NCBI GenBank assembly: GCA_029067085.1
Contig: JAIEFE010000008.1
Location: forward strand, 1-64,000
DNA from: Lachnospiraceae bacterium
Lineage (GTDB): Bacteria; Bacillota; Clostridia; Lachnospirales; Lachnospiraceae
DNA: 64,000 nucleotides
Direction: 5' to 3'
Positions 32,140 through 42,720 of the stretch are shown here, piece by piece. Under the pieces are notes generated by a model that ran no database searches, was not told the origin of the DNA, and saw nothing but the letters and a program-made list of their open reading frames with translations. The position numbers and the translations under genes were made by a program. Within the stretch, counting starts at the first letter, position 1; each line of letters opens with the position of its first letter.

Positions 32140-33594
32140 TTAGCAGTAATTACGGCTGCGATAACTGTCTTCCTGATATTTCTTTGCTTTCTCAATAAAT
32201 GCTCTGGCAAACACAGGATTTGACGGATAATATAAATGCGGGAATCCCATCCACTGCCTCTTATTTTCTATGATACAAGCATATTCTTTCCCTGTCACCG
32301 GCTTGGCTGCTATTACGTCCGCTCCATTATAGGTACTGTCATAGTAATGGAATTCATGTCCTTTTATCCCCTCACCATTCAGCCAAAAATTCTTTTGTGT
32401 TTCCCGAAGCTCTATGTAACCGAAACGAACCAGTTTTCCGGTATAAAAGCAGGTCGCAGGAATAACACCTGCCATATCATAACAAAGTCCTTCTTTATCT
32501 TTCAAGGAAGAATGCAGATACATAAAACCACCGCACTCTGCCACGATCGGCATTTCATTATCCACCGCGTTTTTGACTGCCTCACACATTTTCCTATTTG
32601 CGCTAAGCTGTTTTGCATACAGCTCCGGATATCCGCCGCCGATTAGCAGAGCATGGCATTTTTCCGGCAGTTTTTCGTCATGCAACGGGGAAAAATAGGT
32701 TATCCTTGCGCCATATTCCTCCAACAGGCGAATATTATCCGCATAATAGAAACAAAAGGCCTCATCCTTTGCAACTGCAATCGTGGGACGACCATCCTGG
32801 GCAACAACTCCTTCCATTAAGCCGCCGGTTGCTTTTTCATGATCTGCTTCCCCATATTCTTCGGTCACCGTTACTTTCACTATTGTTTCATCAACTTCCA
32901 GTTCTTCTGCATTTTCTGCTACTTCTTTGATACATTCTATGGAAACGGTATTTGAGATCAATTCCGAAGCAGCCTGTAGTCTCTCTTTGATATGATTCAC
33001 TTCTTCCGGCAGAAAAAGTCCCAAGTGCCTGCTCTCAAAATGCAGTTCCTCCTTTTCCGGCAGAAATCCGATTACTTTGGTTTTCAGTTCTTCCTCTATC
33101 AACGTTTTTACTGTTTCATAGTATCCTTTTGATATCCTGTTCAGTATGATACCCTTTATTAAATGTTTCTTATCATAAGCAAGAAACCCTGCTATCAATG
33201 GTATCACGGAGCGTCCCATGCCCTTCGCTTCAACAACAAGCACGATCGGTGTTTTTGTCACTTCTGCAAGATGGTAGGAAGAACCTTCTTTCCTGACTCC
33301 GCCTAAACCATCATATAATCCCATAACACCCTCAAAAACTGCAAAGTCCCGGTTTTTTGCACTGTTTAGGAAAAGTTCTCTTGTTCTTTCTTCCTCTGTA
33401 AAGAAGGTGTCCAGGTTTTTTGACGGAACATCTATTATCTTTTCATGAAACATCGGATCAATATAATCCGGTCCGCATTTATAGGAAGCCACCTTCCACC
33501 CATGATCCTTTAGCACCTGAAGCAAGGCGCAGGTGACTACTGTTTTTCCGCTTCCGCTTTTAGGTGCGGCAATCATAACTCTTTTCATTTTCAT
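32140..33594 (-). CDS. cbiA: Cobyrinic acid a,c-diamide synthase
   Basis: MKRVMIAAPKSGSGKTVVTCALLQVLKDHGWKVASYKCGPDYIDPMFH; GATase domain VAECGGFMYLH. Start set after GGAGGTAGC. Confidence 0.95.
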   Translation of the reverse strand: MKMKRVMIAAPKSGSGKTVVTCALLQVLKDHGWKVASYKCGPDYIDPMFHEKIIDVPSKNLDTFFTEEERTRELFLNSAKNRDFAVFEGVMGLYDGLGGVRKEGSSYHLAEVTKTPIVLVVEAKGMGRSVIPLIAGFLAYDKKHLIKGIILNRISKGYYETVKTLIEEELKTKVIGFLPEKEELHFESRHLGLFLPEEVNHIKERLQAASELISNTVSIECIKEVAENAEELEVDETIVKVTVTEEYGEADHEKATGGLMEGVVAQDGRPTIAVAKDEAFCFYYADNIRLLEEYGARITYFSPLHDEKLPEKCHALLIGGGYPELYAKQLSANRKMCEAVKNAVDNEMPIVAECGGFMYLHSSLKDKEGLCYDMAGVIPATCFYTGKLVRFGYIELRETQKNFWLNGEGIKGHEFHYYDSTYNGADVIAAKPVTGKEYACIIENKRQWMGFPHLYYPSNPVFARAFIEKAKKYQEDSYRSRNYC

Positions 33595-33603
33595 GCTACC
33601 TCC

Positions 33604-33626
33604 ATGATTCCGCATAGCGGAATCAT
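33604..33626 (-). repeat. Perfect 10-bp hairpin ATGATTCCGC-ATA-GCGGAATCAT abutting the cbiA Shine-Dalgarno
   Basis: Read directly; minus-strand ...GCGGAATCAT|GGAGGTAGC ATG. Confidence 0.85.
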
Positions 33627-33651
33627 AAATTCGTGCGGAGAAAGCCATACT

Positions 33652-35712
33652 TCAGACCTTCTCCCGAAACTCAAATACACAGATCCAAACCGGATTCTCA
33701 GACTGCATCAGATGATGGTTTCCTGCTTTTTTTGCTCTGCTTACCTGTAATTGTACGACTTCCTCCTCTTTTATCATATTACGCATTGATAGAATTTCAT
33801 TTATTTCACAGATTGTCTCCATACTGACGGCATTTACCACAACCCTCATCTTCGGATTAATCTGTCGGAGTGAGGCTAGTATTTCCTTTAATCTGCCACT
33901 GCTTCCTCCTATGAATGCATGTGTCGCCATCGGAAGTCCGGCCAATCCCTCCGGGGCTCTCGATTCTACCACTGTTACATTTTGCAGTTCAAACTTCTTT
34001 TGATTCTTTTTGATCAATGAAACTGCTTCGTGATCCTGTTCCACTGCATACACTTGTATACTGTCAGAAATGCCCGCTATTTCTATCGCGACAGAACCGG
34101 TTCCGCTGCCAATGTCATAGACTACCGCCTCTTCTCTTAATCGCAGCTTACAGATACTAACCTCTCGTATCTCTTCTTTTGTCATGGGAACGCTGTCTCG
34201 AATAAAATCTCCATCTGCAATACCATGTGTCAGTCTTCTTTTCATGGCATATGGATTTTTGATAAAACAGGTATATAAACCTTCTTCATCCAATTCCGTA
34301 CATTCCAGTGGCGTATGCCGCTCTATCCGCTGTCCCTCATAGGATAATTGATATCCTGTTATGATTTCGCATTCCGGCATACCGGCATCTGTCAGCAATT
34401 CTCCTAACTGATTTATATCTTTCACACCGGAGGTGAGCAGAAATGTTTTAGGACTGTTTTTGATCCGGCGTGCAAGGTTGCATAATGTTTTCCCATGTAT
34501 ACTGCAGACAGCCGCATCGTGATAGCTTTCTCCGATGCAGGAAGCCAGATAAGCCACGGAAGAAATACCCGGAAGAATGCGCAAAGATGCTTTTAAACGT
34601 TCTTTTGACACTTCTTTTTCCAGTTTCGCATACAGAGACTGACATCCGCTGTAAAATCCGCTGTCTCCCGAAAAAAGAATCACAACTTTTTTATTTCCCT
34701 TTAAATCATTTTCACGCTGTTTATCATACAGGTAAGGAATGATCTGTTCTGCCTGATAAAAAGGGTGTTTTTCTGCTTTAGAGCAGGCAGTCTTAATCAT
34801 TCTCTCTGCCCCTAATAAAATATCTGCATCTCCGATCACCCTCTCAACTTCTTTTGTCAGGCAGTTCGCATGTCCCATACCAATGCCTGCCAGAATGATT
34901 TCCATATTTCCTTTGATCTGATTCTTTGTTTGGAATTCTTCTCCTCCCATAGCTTCGAGTTTATGGCATATTTCAGAAAAAGAATACCCTTCACCCTCTT
35001 CGGAACAGCCTATAACAAATACCTTCGCTCCTGTTCTTTTTGCAGCGTCTATTTTTTCCTGATAACCACCGGGGAGACCGCTTTCTTTTGTTACCAGACA
35101 GGTTATTTCATACTGGCGGATGATCGCTTCATTCATCTCTGTCGTAAACGGCCCCTGCATCGCAATAACCTGTTTCCCATGGATGCCCTGTTCTATGCAA
35201 AGAGATAGACTTTCCATACTTGGAAGCACTCTTACATACAATCTATTTTTTATTCCTTCAGAAACGCAATATTTGTGCAATTCCTTGCTGCCGGTAGTCA
35301 GGAGAATGTTTCCTTCCGTATCTTCCAACGCATTCACACAAGCTTCGTTTGTTTCAAAATAGGTAATGCCGCTTTCCCTTTCGGCAATGCCATCTCGTTT
35401 CAAACGTAAATACGATATTGACATTCCCGCCTGCCTCATTTCTTTTATTGCCGCCTGAATATTATAAGTAATTTCCTTGGCAAAAGGATGGGTTGCGTCT
35501 ACCACAACATCAAATCTTCCATTGCTCAGGAAGCTTTCTATCTGTTCCGGATTCATTCTTCCCTGATGTACTTTTACAAGGTGATGCTGTTTTAAGACAA
35601 TCTCGCCATACTCTGTTGCCACACAGATCGTATGTCTCATTTCATTCTCTGCAAGAAATTCCGATAATTTTCTTCCTTCAGTTGTCCCTGCAAATATCAA
35701 TATTTCTTTCAA
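33652..35712 (-). CDS. Triple fusion: precorrin-6A reductase + precorrin-6/7 methyltransferase (CbiE) + CbiT
   Basis: CbiJ-like ILIFAGTTEGRKLSEFL...VVDATHPFAKEIT; CbiE-like IILAGIGMGHANCLTKE...LLGAERMI; CbiT-like VYDIGSGTGSVAIEIA. Confidence 0.92.
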   Translation of the reverse strand: MKEILIFAGTTEGRKLSEFLAENEMRHTICVATEYGEIVLKQHHLVKVHQGRMNPEQIESFLSNGRFDVVVDATHPFAKEITYNIQAAIKEMRQAGMSISYLRLKRDGIAERESGITYFETNEACVNALEDTEGNILLTTGSKELHKYCVSEGIKNRLYVRVLPSMESLSLCIEQGIHGKQVIAMQGPFTTEMNEAIIRQYEITCLVTKESGLPGGYQEKIDAAKRTGAKVFVIGCSEEGEGYSFSEICHKLEAMGGEEFQTKNQIKGNMEIILAGIGMGHANCLTKEVERVIGDADILLGAERMIKTACSKAEKHPFYQAEQIIPYLYDKQRENDLKGNKKVVILFSGDSGFYSGCQSLYAKLEKEVSKERLKASLRILPGISSVAYLASCIGESYHDAAVCSIHGKTLCNLARRIKNSPKTFLLTSGVKDINQLGELLTDAGMPECEIITGYQLSYEGQRIERHTPLECTELDEEGLYTCFIKNPYAMKRRLTHGIADGDFIRDSVPMTKEEIREVSICKLRLREEAVVYDIGSGTGSVAIEIAGISDSIQVYAVEQDHEAVSLIKKNQKKFELQNVTVVESRAPEGLAGLPMATHAFIGGSSGRLKEILASLRQINPKMRVVVNAVSMETICEINEILSMRNMIKEEEVVQLQVSRAKKAGNHHLMQSENPVWICVFEFREKV

Positions 35713-36439
35713 TTTGATATCCTCGTTTCGTGACTAGTTTCCCGTTTATAATTTCTGTTCCCAAACTCCCGATAAATACTGTGGTAAACATATTGACCTC
35801 CCTGTTTCTTAATTCCTTTAAGGTACAGGTCTCCGCTTTTGTTCCGTCCCTTCCTATATTTTCCACATAGCCGCAGACTCGATCTCCTTCTATATAGCAT
35901 AGCAAAATATCACATGCCCTCATCAGATGATCTTTTCTCTTATGACTGGAGGGATTATACAGAGCAATGACAAAATCACCTTCTGCGGCTGCACTTAATC
36001 TTTTTTCAATGATATCCCATGGTGTCAACAGATCACTCAGGCTTATAACACAGAAATCATGGTTCAGAGGCGCTCCCAGAACTGCTGCCCCACTGCTCGC
36101 CGCCGTAATCCCTGCGATAACATGCAGCTCTGTTTCCGGATATGCCTTCCCTATCTCATACATCAAAGATGCCATCCCGTAAATTCCCGCATCGCCGCTG
36201 CATACAAGTGCTACTTTTTTCCCTTTTTCAGCCTCTTCAAAACACAGCTTGCATCGTTCTTCCTCCCGACGCATCGGTGTGGATAAAAGTTCCTTCCCCT
36301 GAAAGCGCCCGCCAAGCAGCTTTAAATATAATGTATATCCAATGATCACATCCGACTGGTCCAACACTTGCAATGCTTCTTCTGTCATCATTTCTTCCTT
36401 GCCGGGTCCCATTCCCACGATATAAATTCTATTTGCCAT
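35678..36439 (-). CDS. cbiH: Precorrin-3B C17-methyltransferase
   Basis: IYIVGMGPGKEEMMTEEALQVLDQSDVIIGYTLYLKLL...VCSGDAGIYGMASLMYE. Confidence 0.93.
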   Translation of the reverse strand: MANRIYIVGMGPGKEEMMTEEALQVLDQSDVIIGYTLYLKLLGGRFQGKELLSTPMRREEERCKLCFEEAEKGKKVALVCSGDAGIYGMASLMYEIGKAYPETELHVIAGITAASSGAAVLGAPLNHDFCVISLSDLLTPWDIIEKRLSAAAEGDFVIALYNPSSHKRKDHLMRACDILLCYIEGDRVCGYVENIGRDGTKAETCTLKELRNREVNMFTTVFIGSLGTEIINGKLVTKRGYQIERNIDICRDN

Positions 36440-38273
36440 CAAAACATACCTTCCATTCTCTCCTCGCGACCGCAATTGTCATACCATTTTCAGCGATTTT
36501 AGGAAAAATCAGTTTACCGTCTTCTCCGCAGGCTTTCACTGCCGCCCTCTCACAAACATTGTCAACTCCCACCTGCTCTTTGACAAACAATGACTCTTTA
36601 AAACTTCCGCTTACTTCCTGCAATTCTTCCGCTGTATAGGTAAAGAATGGTATCCCCTCCTTTCGGCACCATTCCACGATTCCCTGTTCTTCCCGCTTTA
36701 GAGAAATAGAAGAAAGCGCAAAAATCTGCGTGACAGATATTCCCATTTCATTTATTGTTTTTGTAACAAGTTGATCAATTTCATTTACTTTTTTTCCTCT
36801 TTTGCACCCGATTCCTATGACATACTCCCTCGGTTTCAACAGAATAGAGGTATCAAACACATCCTCTTTGGAAGTGACCACAACATCTACAAATCCGTCC
36901 GGCGGATATGGAACAATCTGCACGGCTGTTTCTTCGCCAGTGATCTTATGATCCGATTCTATGGATATGGTAATTTCTTGTCCGGCTAATACCTTTGATG
37001 ATACTTTGGCAATCCCGTCTTTATTTGCAATATATAGATTATTTCTCCTTGCGAACAGATCAATCGCAAATTTTTTATTGATATCTGTCGCCGTGGTAAT
37101 CACAGGTTCCGCTCCGATTTTCTCTGCTATATGATTTGCCAGATCGTTTGCACCGCCCACATGTCCTGATAGGATCGGAATGATATATTTTCCTTTTTCA
37201 TCCATTACAAGCACCGGCACATCATGCAGTTTATCCGTAAGAAAGGGAGCAACTGCCCTGACTGCAATTCCAGATGCTCCGATAAACAGCAGAGCATTGC
37301 TTTCCTGCATCCGCTCCTTCGCCCACTCTCCAATGGATGTTTTTACAGATACAATGTGCGAATGAGCAGCGTCATTTATATGTGCCTCACATTTTGTATA
37401 TAATGCAACGTCTATTTCTTTCTCTATCAGTCTTACTATATGCTCTGAAAGCCGTTCTCCGTTTTCCGTAAAGCTGATAATACTTAATCTCTTATCTTTC
37501 CTCTCCGGAAAAGCACTGTCTTTACGCTTTCGATACGCAGTCGAAAAATCCGGCGCATATAACCTCGATTTACTGTAGTGCTGATGAGCGATCGCATCTC
37601 CGACCAATATCAAAGCCGTTTTCGTAATCCCATGCTCTACAGATACATCATATAATGTCTCAATCGTACACAGATATGCTTCCTCCTCAGCCCAAGTTGC
37701 TTTATAAACAAGTGCTGACGGTGTGCTTCCCGCATATCCCCCCTCTATCAGCCGTCTGCTTAATTCCTGAATCATTCCGGCACTTAAATAAATTGCCATA
37801 GATGCCCTATGTGCTGCAAAGCCCTCGATGCTTTCTCTATCCGGCACTTTGGTTCTGCCTTCCATTCTTGTGATGATCAGGGATTGTGAAATTCCCGGCA
37901 AAGTATATTCAAGATTCAGGGAAGCAGCCGCGCCGAAACAGGCGCTTACCCCCGGACAGCTTTCATAAGAAATGCCAAGCGCATCCAATTCATCCATCTG
38001 TTCCCTGACAGCCCCATAGATACTCGGGTCTCCCGTGTGCAGGCGTACAGTTGTTTTCCCTTCGGTTTCCGCAGCGGAAATAAGCTGTAACACTTCGTCC
38101 AATGTCAGTTTCGCACTGTTATGTATCTCGCAGTCTTTTTTTGCATAGGAAAGCAGCTCCGGATTCACCAAAGAACCGGCATAAATAATCACATCTGCCT
38201 GTTCCAACAGGCGCATTCCTCTAACAGTTATCAAATCTACTGCGCCTGTTCCTGCCCCAACAAAATAAACCAT
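36429..38273 (-). CDS. Fusion of precorrin-4 C11-methyltransferase (CbiF) and cobalt-precorrin-5A hydrolase (CbiG)
   Basis: N-terminal VYFVGAGTGAVDLITVRGMRLLEQADVIIYAGSLV...HTGDPSIYGA; C-terminal CbiG region LSGHVGGANDLANHIAEKIGAEPVITTATDINKKFAIDLFA. Confidence 0.93.
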   Translation of the reverse strand: MVYFVGAGTGAVDLITVRGMRLLEQADVIIYAGSLVNPELLSYAKKDCEIHNSAKLTLDEVLQLISAAETEGKTTVRLHTGDPSIYGAVREQMDELDALGISYESCPGVSACFGAAASLNLEYTLPGISQSLIITRMEGRTKVPDRESIEGFAAHRASMAIYLSAGMIQELSRRLIEGGYAGSTPSALVYKATWAEEEAYLCTIETLYDVSVEHGITKTALILVGDAIAHQHYSKSRLYAPDFSTAYRKRKDSAFPERKDKRLSIISFTENGERLSEHIVRLIEKEIDVALYTKCEAHINDAAHSHIVSVKTSIGEWAKERMQESNALLFIGASGIAVRAVAPFLTDKLHDVPVLVMDEKGKYIIPILSGHVGGANDLANHIAEKIGAEPVITTATDINKKFAIDLFARRNNLYIANKDGIAKVSSKVLAGQEITISIESDHKITGEETAVQIVPYPPDGFVDVVVTSKEDVFDTSILLKPREYVIGIGCKRGKKVNEIDQLVTKTINEMGISVTQIFALSSISLKREEQGIVEWCRKEGIPFFTYTAEELQEVSGSFKESLFVKEQVGVDNVCERAAVKACGEDGKLIFPKIAENGMTIAVARREWKVCFDGK

Positions 38274-39352
38274 TCCTCTGCCCCCTTGCTTTTAGCCAGT
38301 TCTCCATATTCATTGGAAAACAGAATACAATCTGTTTTCATTTTTCCTCCGGCGCGGTTTTCCATATAATAACAGATACGCTCTGCAATCTCTTCCATGA
38401 TCTGCTGCAATTTCCCGCTTTTCTCTAAAAAAGGGATTGCTTCCTCCGTAGTCACACAATCCAGTATTTTCCGTATCTGTAAAAGTTCAACATTCTCCTT
38501 TACTGAAAATGCTACAAGAAGCTCCATCCTGCAATCAGCTTCTTTGGAATGCGTATTCATGATCCCACCGGCAACCTTGATCAGCTTTCCTATATGACCG
38601 GTCAGGAGCATTTTCTGAAACCCCAATTCTACTGCCATATCAATAGTCGCTCCGATAAAATTACTGCATTTTACACTTTTGTCCAGATCATATCCATACG
38701 TCTTTCGCATAAAATCCAAACCGTAATTTCCCGGCGAAACGGCCACATAATCAAATCCCAAAGCCCTTCTCTGGCGTAATTCTACCCGAATGGTATCAAG
38801 TAAGGCCTGACTGCTCATAGGTTCCACAATGCCGCTCGTCCCTAAGATGGAAATGCCTCCCACAATGCCAAGCCTTGGGTTAAAAGTATGTACGCACAGC
38901 TTTTCCCCTTCCGGCACTGAGATCTCAACTCGCAGACTGCCCTTATAGTCCGTCATCCTACAGATTTCCAATACCTCTTTTTTAATCATTTCCCTCGGAA
39001 CGCGGTTGATCGCCGCATTTCCTACAGGCTGGTCAAGTCCCGGCTTAGTTACTCTCCCCACACCCGTTCCGCCCTCAATGATGATTTCTTCTTTCATCCT
39101 TTCTTCTGCATACGAAACTTTCGCATAAATCCATGTGCCTGTCGTAATATCCGGGTCATCCCCGCCGTCTTTTTCTACCGCGCAGCTTACTTCCTTTTCG
39201 CTGCACTTGATATCCAGAAGCTTTGCATCGTACCGTATTCCCTTTGGCGTTTCTATACTGATCTCTTTCTTCTTTAATCCTGTCAGCAGCATATAAGCCG
39301 CAGCTTTTGCCGCTGCAGCCGCACAGCTTCCGGTCGTAAAACCATATCGCAT
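38237..39352 (-). CDS. cbiD: Cobalt-precorrin-5B C1-methyltransferase
   Basis: MRYGFTTGSCAAAAAKAAAYMLLTG...GGDDPDITTG...GTGVGRVTKPGLDQPVGNAAINRVPREMI. Confidence 0.96.
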   Translation of the reverse strand: MRYGFTTGSCAAAAAKAAAYMLLTGLKKKEISIETPKGIRYDAKLLDIKCSEKEVSCAVEKDGGDDPDITTGTWIYAKVSYAEERMKEEIIIEGGTGVGRVTKPGLDQPVGNAAINRVPREMIKKEVLEICRMTDYKGSLRVEISVPEGEKLCVHTFNPRLGIVGGISILGTSGIVEPMSSQALLDTIRVELRQRRALGFDYVAVSPGNYGLDFMRKTYGYDLDKSVKCSNFIGATIDMAVELGFQKMLLTGHIGKLIKVAGGIMNTHSKEADCRMELLVAFSVKENVELLQIRKILDCVTTEEAIPFLEKSGKLQQIMEEIAERICYYMENRAGGKMKTDCILFSNEYGELAKSKGAEEWFILLGQEQAQ

Positions 39353-39365
39353 ATATATTTCCTTC

Positions 39366-40001
39366 CTACATCTGATACAACACGGCATTGCAAATTGCCG
39401 CAGCAATGTTGCTTCCGCCTTTTCGTCCTCTGTTTATGATATATGGAATATCCGATTCCAATATAAGCTCCTTGGCTGCTTCCACATTGACGAATCCCAC
39501 CGGAACACCAATGATAAAGGCCGGCTTCCAATCTGTTTTTTCCGCCATTTCATACAGCTTGATCAGAGCCGTCGGTGCATTGCCGATTGCAAAAACAACG
39601 GGCTTTTCAATCGCTGCCGCCTTTTCCATACTGATTGACGCCCGTGTCACATTCCTTTGCTTTGCCAAAAGCGCAATCTCTTCATCTGCCATAAAACAAT
39701 GCGCTTCTCCTCCAAACTTTGCAAGAGCCTTTTTATTGATTCCTGCCAATGCCATATTGGTATCCGTTACGATGTCGGCTCCGTTTTTTATCAGTTCTTT
39801 TAAAATTTCCACTGCCCCATCGGAATAGCAAAGCGTTTCTGCATACTCAAAGTCTGCGCTGGTATGTATGACCCGTTTTGTGATCAATTCTTCCTCTTCC
39901 GGAAGACTGATACCTCTTTTTATAAGCTCTTCTGTAATGATCTCAAAGCTTCTCTTTTCAATTCCTTCCGGCGGCAGATATTCTATTTTAGAATGTGCCA
40001 T
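39366..40001 (-). CDS. cbiC: Precorrin-8X methylmutase
   Basis: VIHTSADFEYAETLCYSDGAVEILKELIKNGADIVTDTNMALAGI. Confidence 0.95.
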   Translation of the reverse strand: MAHSKIEYLPPEGIEKRSFEIITEELIKRGISLPEEEELITKRVIHTSADFEYAETLCYSDGAVEILKELIKNGADIVTDTNMALAGINKKALAKFGGEAHCFMADEEIALLAKQRNVTRASISMEKAAAIEKPVVFAIGNAPTALIKLYEMAEKTDWKPAFIIGVPVGFVNVEAAKELILESDIPYIINRGRKGGSNIAAAICNAVLYQM

Positions 40002-40056
40002 TTTATATCCTTGTCCCTTTCTCAATCTGCGGATTTTCTGCGATACAAACTGTACT

Positions 40057-41079
40057 TCACAAAGTTTCCAATTCCCTTAATAAAAGCTCATTTTCCTCCC
40101 TGCTCTTTACCGCAATACGATAAAACCCTTTTCCTAATCCTTTGAAATTACTGCAATCCCTGATCAAAATTCCTCTTTTCAACAGCTTCTCATATAAAGG
40201 TTTCTCACTGTAGAGCATGATAAAATTTGACACAGACGAAAATGTCTTACATCCTAACTGCAAGAGTCTTTCTGCCAAAAACTGTCGTTCTTTTTCAATA
40301 TAGTTTTTTGTTTCCTCTATAAACGCAGTCTGCTTAGCGCATATACATCCCGCTTCCTGCGCAAAACAGGAAAGATTCCATTCAGGAAGTTGTCCGGCTA
40401 TTTTAGTATGTACCTCCTTATTTTTACACACCAGATACCCTAAACGCACTCCCGGGATCGCAAATATCTTTGTAAACGCCCTCACAAGTATCAGATGTTC
40501 ATATTTCCGTATCTCAGGTAGTAAAGAAAACTGATTTCCGCAAAATTCAATAAAACATTCATCTGCAACCACATAAATCCCTTTTTCCTTACAATGCAGC
40601 AACAGCTTTTTTATCATCTCTATCTCTAAAAGATTCCCAATCGGATTGTTAGGATTGGCAAGAAAGAGAAGATCCACATCTTCTGTCAGGACACGGATCA
40701 AATCCTCTGTCATGCAGAAATTGTTTTCCCGATTCATCTCATAATAAATGATCTCGCTGTCCACTGCTTTTGCCGCATATTCATAACCGTAAAAGGAAGG
40801 CAACGGTATCACGACCTTTTTGGGATTTATACCATGAACGATTGCCATGAAAAGCTCTGAAGCTCCATTTCCGAATAACAAATATTCCTTTGGCATTCCA
40901 AGAAATGTACTGACTGCCTCTCCGAGTCTTTCCGCTTCCATATCCGGATATTTCCCACACATATCAACTGCCCTGTGAAGTGCCTCTTTTACGCATTCCG
41001 GCGCCCCAAGCGGATTTACATTAACGGAAAAATCAATATCCACATGATTTCTATAAACATCGCCTCCATGAATGCTCAT
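40057..41079 (-). CDS. cobD: Threonine-phosphate decarboxylase-like aminotransferase
   Basis: DFSVNVNPLGAPECVKEAL...FGNGASELFMAI...LANPNNPIGNLL. Confidence 0.9.
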   Translation of the reverse strand: MSIHGGDVYRNHVDIDFSVNVNPLGAPECVKEALHRAVDMCGKYPDMEAERLGEAVSTFLGMPKEYLLFGNGASELFMAIVHGINPKKVVIPLPSFYGYEYAAKAVDSEIIYYEMNRENNFCMTEDLIRVLTEDVDLLFLANPNNPIGNLLEIEMIKKLLLHCKEKGIYVVADECFIEFCGNQFSLLPEIRKYEHLILVRAFTKIFAIPGVRLGYLVCKNKEVHTKIAGQLPEWNLSCFAQEAGCICAKQTAFIEETKNYIEKERQFLAERLLQLGCKTFSSVSNFIMLYSEKPLYEKLLKRGILIRDCSNFKGLGKGFYRIAVKSREENELLLRELETL

Positions 41080-41104
41080 CCATGCTCCTCCGTTTATCAT
41101 TTTA

Positions 41105-42106
41105 TCAGCTCCGCAGTGCGTACATTACCAACAGACATAACCCCTCACATATCCATGCAGTCATGTACATCAAACGATTCGCCCGTTTTATATCCTCGTA
41201 TTCTACCTCTCGCACCGCATCACCGATATACGGTTTCTTTACTGTCTTTCCAAAATAACTGGCATCACCGGCAAGTCTTATGGAAAGTGCTCCGGCACAT
41301 ACTGCTTCCGTCTGACCTGAATTAGGACTGGCATGATTTCTGCGGTCTCTTTTATAGATTTGCCATGCACTTTTCCCGGAAAAATCACCTCCCGCAAGAA
41401 AGGATGCTGCAATCATAAGTCCGGCGCTTATTCTAGCCGGAAGGAAATTCACAAAATCATCCAGCTTCGCCGCTGCTTTTCCGAAGTAAAGATACTTTTC
41501 ATTTTTATATCCGACCATGGAATCCATCGTATTTACGGCTTTATATAAGAATCCAAGCACCGGACCGCCAAGTGCCAGATACAGCATCGGCGCGATCACA
41601 CCGTCAGAAGTATTCTCCGCCACTGTCTCTATCGCTGCTTTCGCAACGCCTTCTTCATCCAGAGCTTCCGTGTCTCTGCCTACGATCATGGAAACACTTT
41701 CCCTTGCCTGTTCCAAGTTGCCGTCTTTCAGGCATCGGTAGACTTTCATGCTCTCCACCTTCAGACATTTTACCGCAAGTATCTGATAGGTCATAATGCA
41801 CTCCACCACCACTCCCAGAATCGGATGCACCCGATATGACATAAACAGCAAAAATGATGTGACTGCCACCACGCTGACACTCACAAGGAACACCAGCCCT
41901 AATCCCAGCAAAAGTTCCTTTCCATTATGATTTGTCTTTTTTTCTTTTCCTTTTATCCCTATTCCACGAAGTATTGTTTCTGTTTCTGTTATCAGTTTTC
42001 CAATCAGGCGAATCGGATGAGGAAAACAATAGGGATCACCTAAAACCAAATCCAACAGAAATCCCATAAAAAAGGCGATCATGTGACAGCTCATATAAAA
42101 TCTCAT
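41105..42106 (-). CDS. cbiB: Adenosylcobinamide-phosphate synthase CbiB
   Basis: GFLLDLVLGDPYCFPHPIRLIGKLI...VAENTSDGVIAPMLYLALGGPVLGFLYKAVNTMDSMVGY. Confidence 0.96.
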   Translation of the reverse strand: MRFYMSCHMIAFFMGFLLDLVLGDPYCFPHPIRLIGKLITETETILRGIGIKGKEKKTNHNGKELLLGLGLVFLVSVSVVAVTSFLLFMSYRVHPILGVVVECIMTYQILAVKCLKVESMKVYRCLKDGNLEQARESVSMIVGRDTEALDEEGVAKAAIETVAENTSDGVIAPMLYLALGGPVLGFLYKAVNTMDSMVGYKNEKYLYFGKAAAKLDDFVNFLPARISAGLMIAASFLAGGDFSGKSAWQIYKRDRRNHASPNSGQTEAVCAGALSIRLAGDASYFGKTVKKPYIGDAVREVEYEDIKRANRLMYMTAWICEGLCLLVMYALRS

Positions 42107-42720
42107 ATTTCCGCTTCCACCTTTATCTGTATTTGATCTTCTTGTGTCGTCACGTCATTCACACCTGTCAGTCTGCATAGATAGCCTCTTCCGTTTGATA
42201 CCTGATAATCAAAATAATCATTTCCACCATATAAACTCAACAATGACATAATCGTTCCGCCATGAACAATCATTCCTGCAAAAACCGGTTTCTTTGCATT
42301 TCCTCCTACAACCTTCCTCAATTCATGACACATTCTTATAAAACCGCTTTTGCATCGCAAAGCAAAATCATTTCTGGTTTCTCCCTCTGGGAAATCCAGT
42401 ATACCTCCACTGTCGATCCATTCCTGATATTCTGCAACATCCTTCAACTCTTCATAATTTCTATATTCAAACCGTCCGAAATCAATCTCTTCCCATTCCG
42501 GAATCACGATCGGGCGTAAGGTGGGATAAATGATCTTAGCAGTTTCCCTGCATCTTTTCATGGGACTGGTAAACAGATACTCCACATCCGGATATAATTT
42601 CTGCATTTTATAGGATTCCAATCGTTCTATCCCTTCTTCCGACAGGGATTCATCCGTTTTTCCCAGATATCTTCGTTCTTTATTTGCCTGCGTTTCACCA
42701 TGACGGATGAATACCAGCAT
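42103..42720 (-). CDS. cobC: Histidine phosphatase family protein, probable CobC
   Basis: MLVFIRHGETQANKERRYLGKTDESLSEEG; start codon overlaps the preceding stop (TAATG). Confidence 0.85.
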   Translation of the reverse strand: MLVFIRHGETQANKERRYLGKTDESLSEEGIERLESYKMQKLYPDVEYLFTSPMKRCRETAKIIYPTLRPIVIPEWEEIDFGRFEYRNYEELKDVAEYQEWIDSGGILDFPEGETRNDFALRCKSGFIRMCHELRKVVGGNAKKPVFAGMIVHGGTIMSLLSLYGGNDYFDYQVSNGRGYLCRLTGVNDVTTQEDQIQIKVEAEI

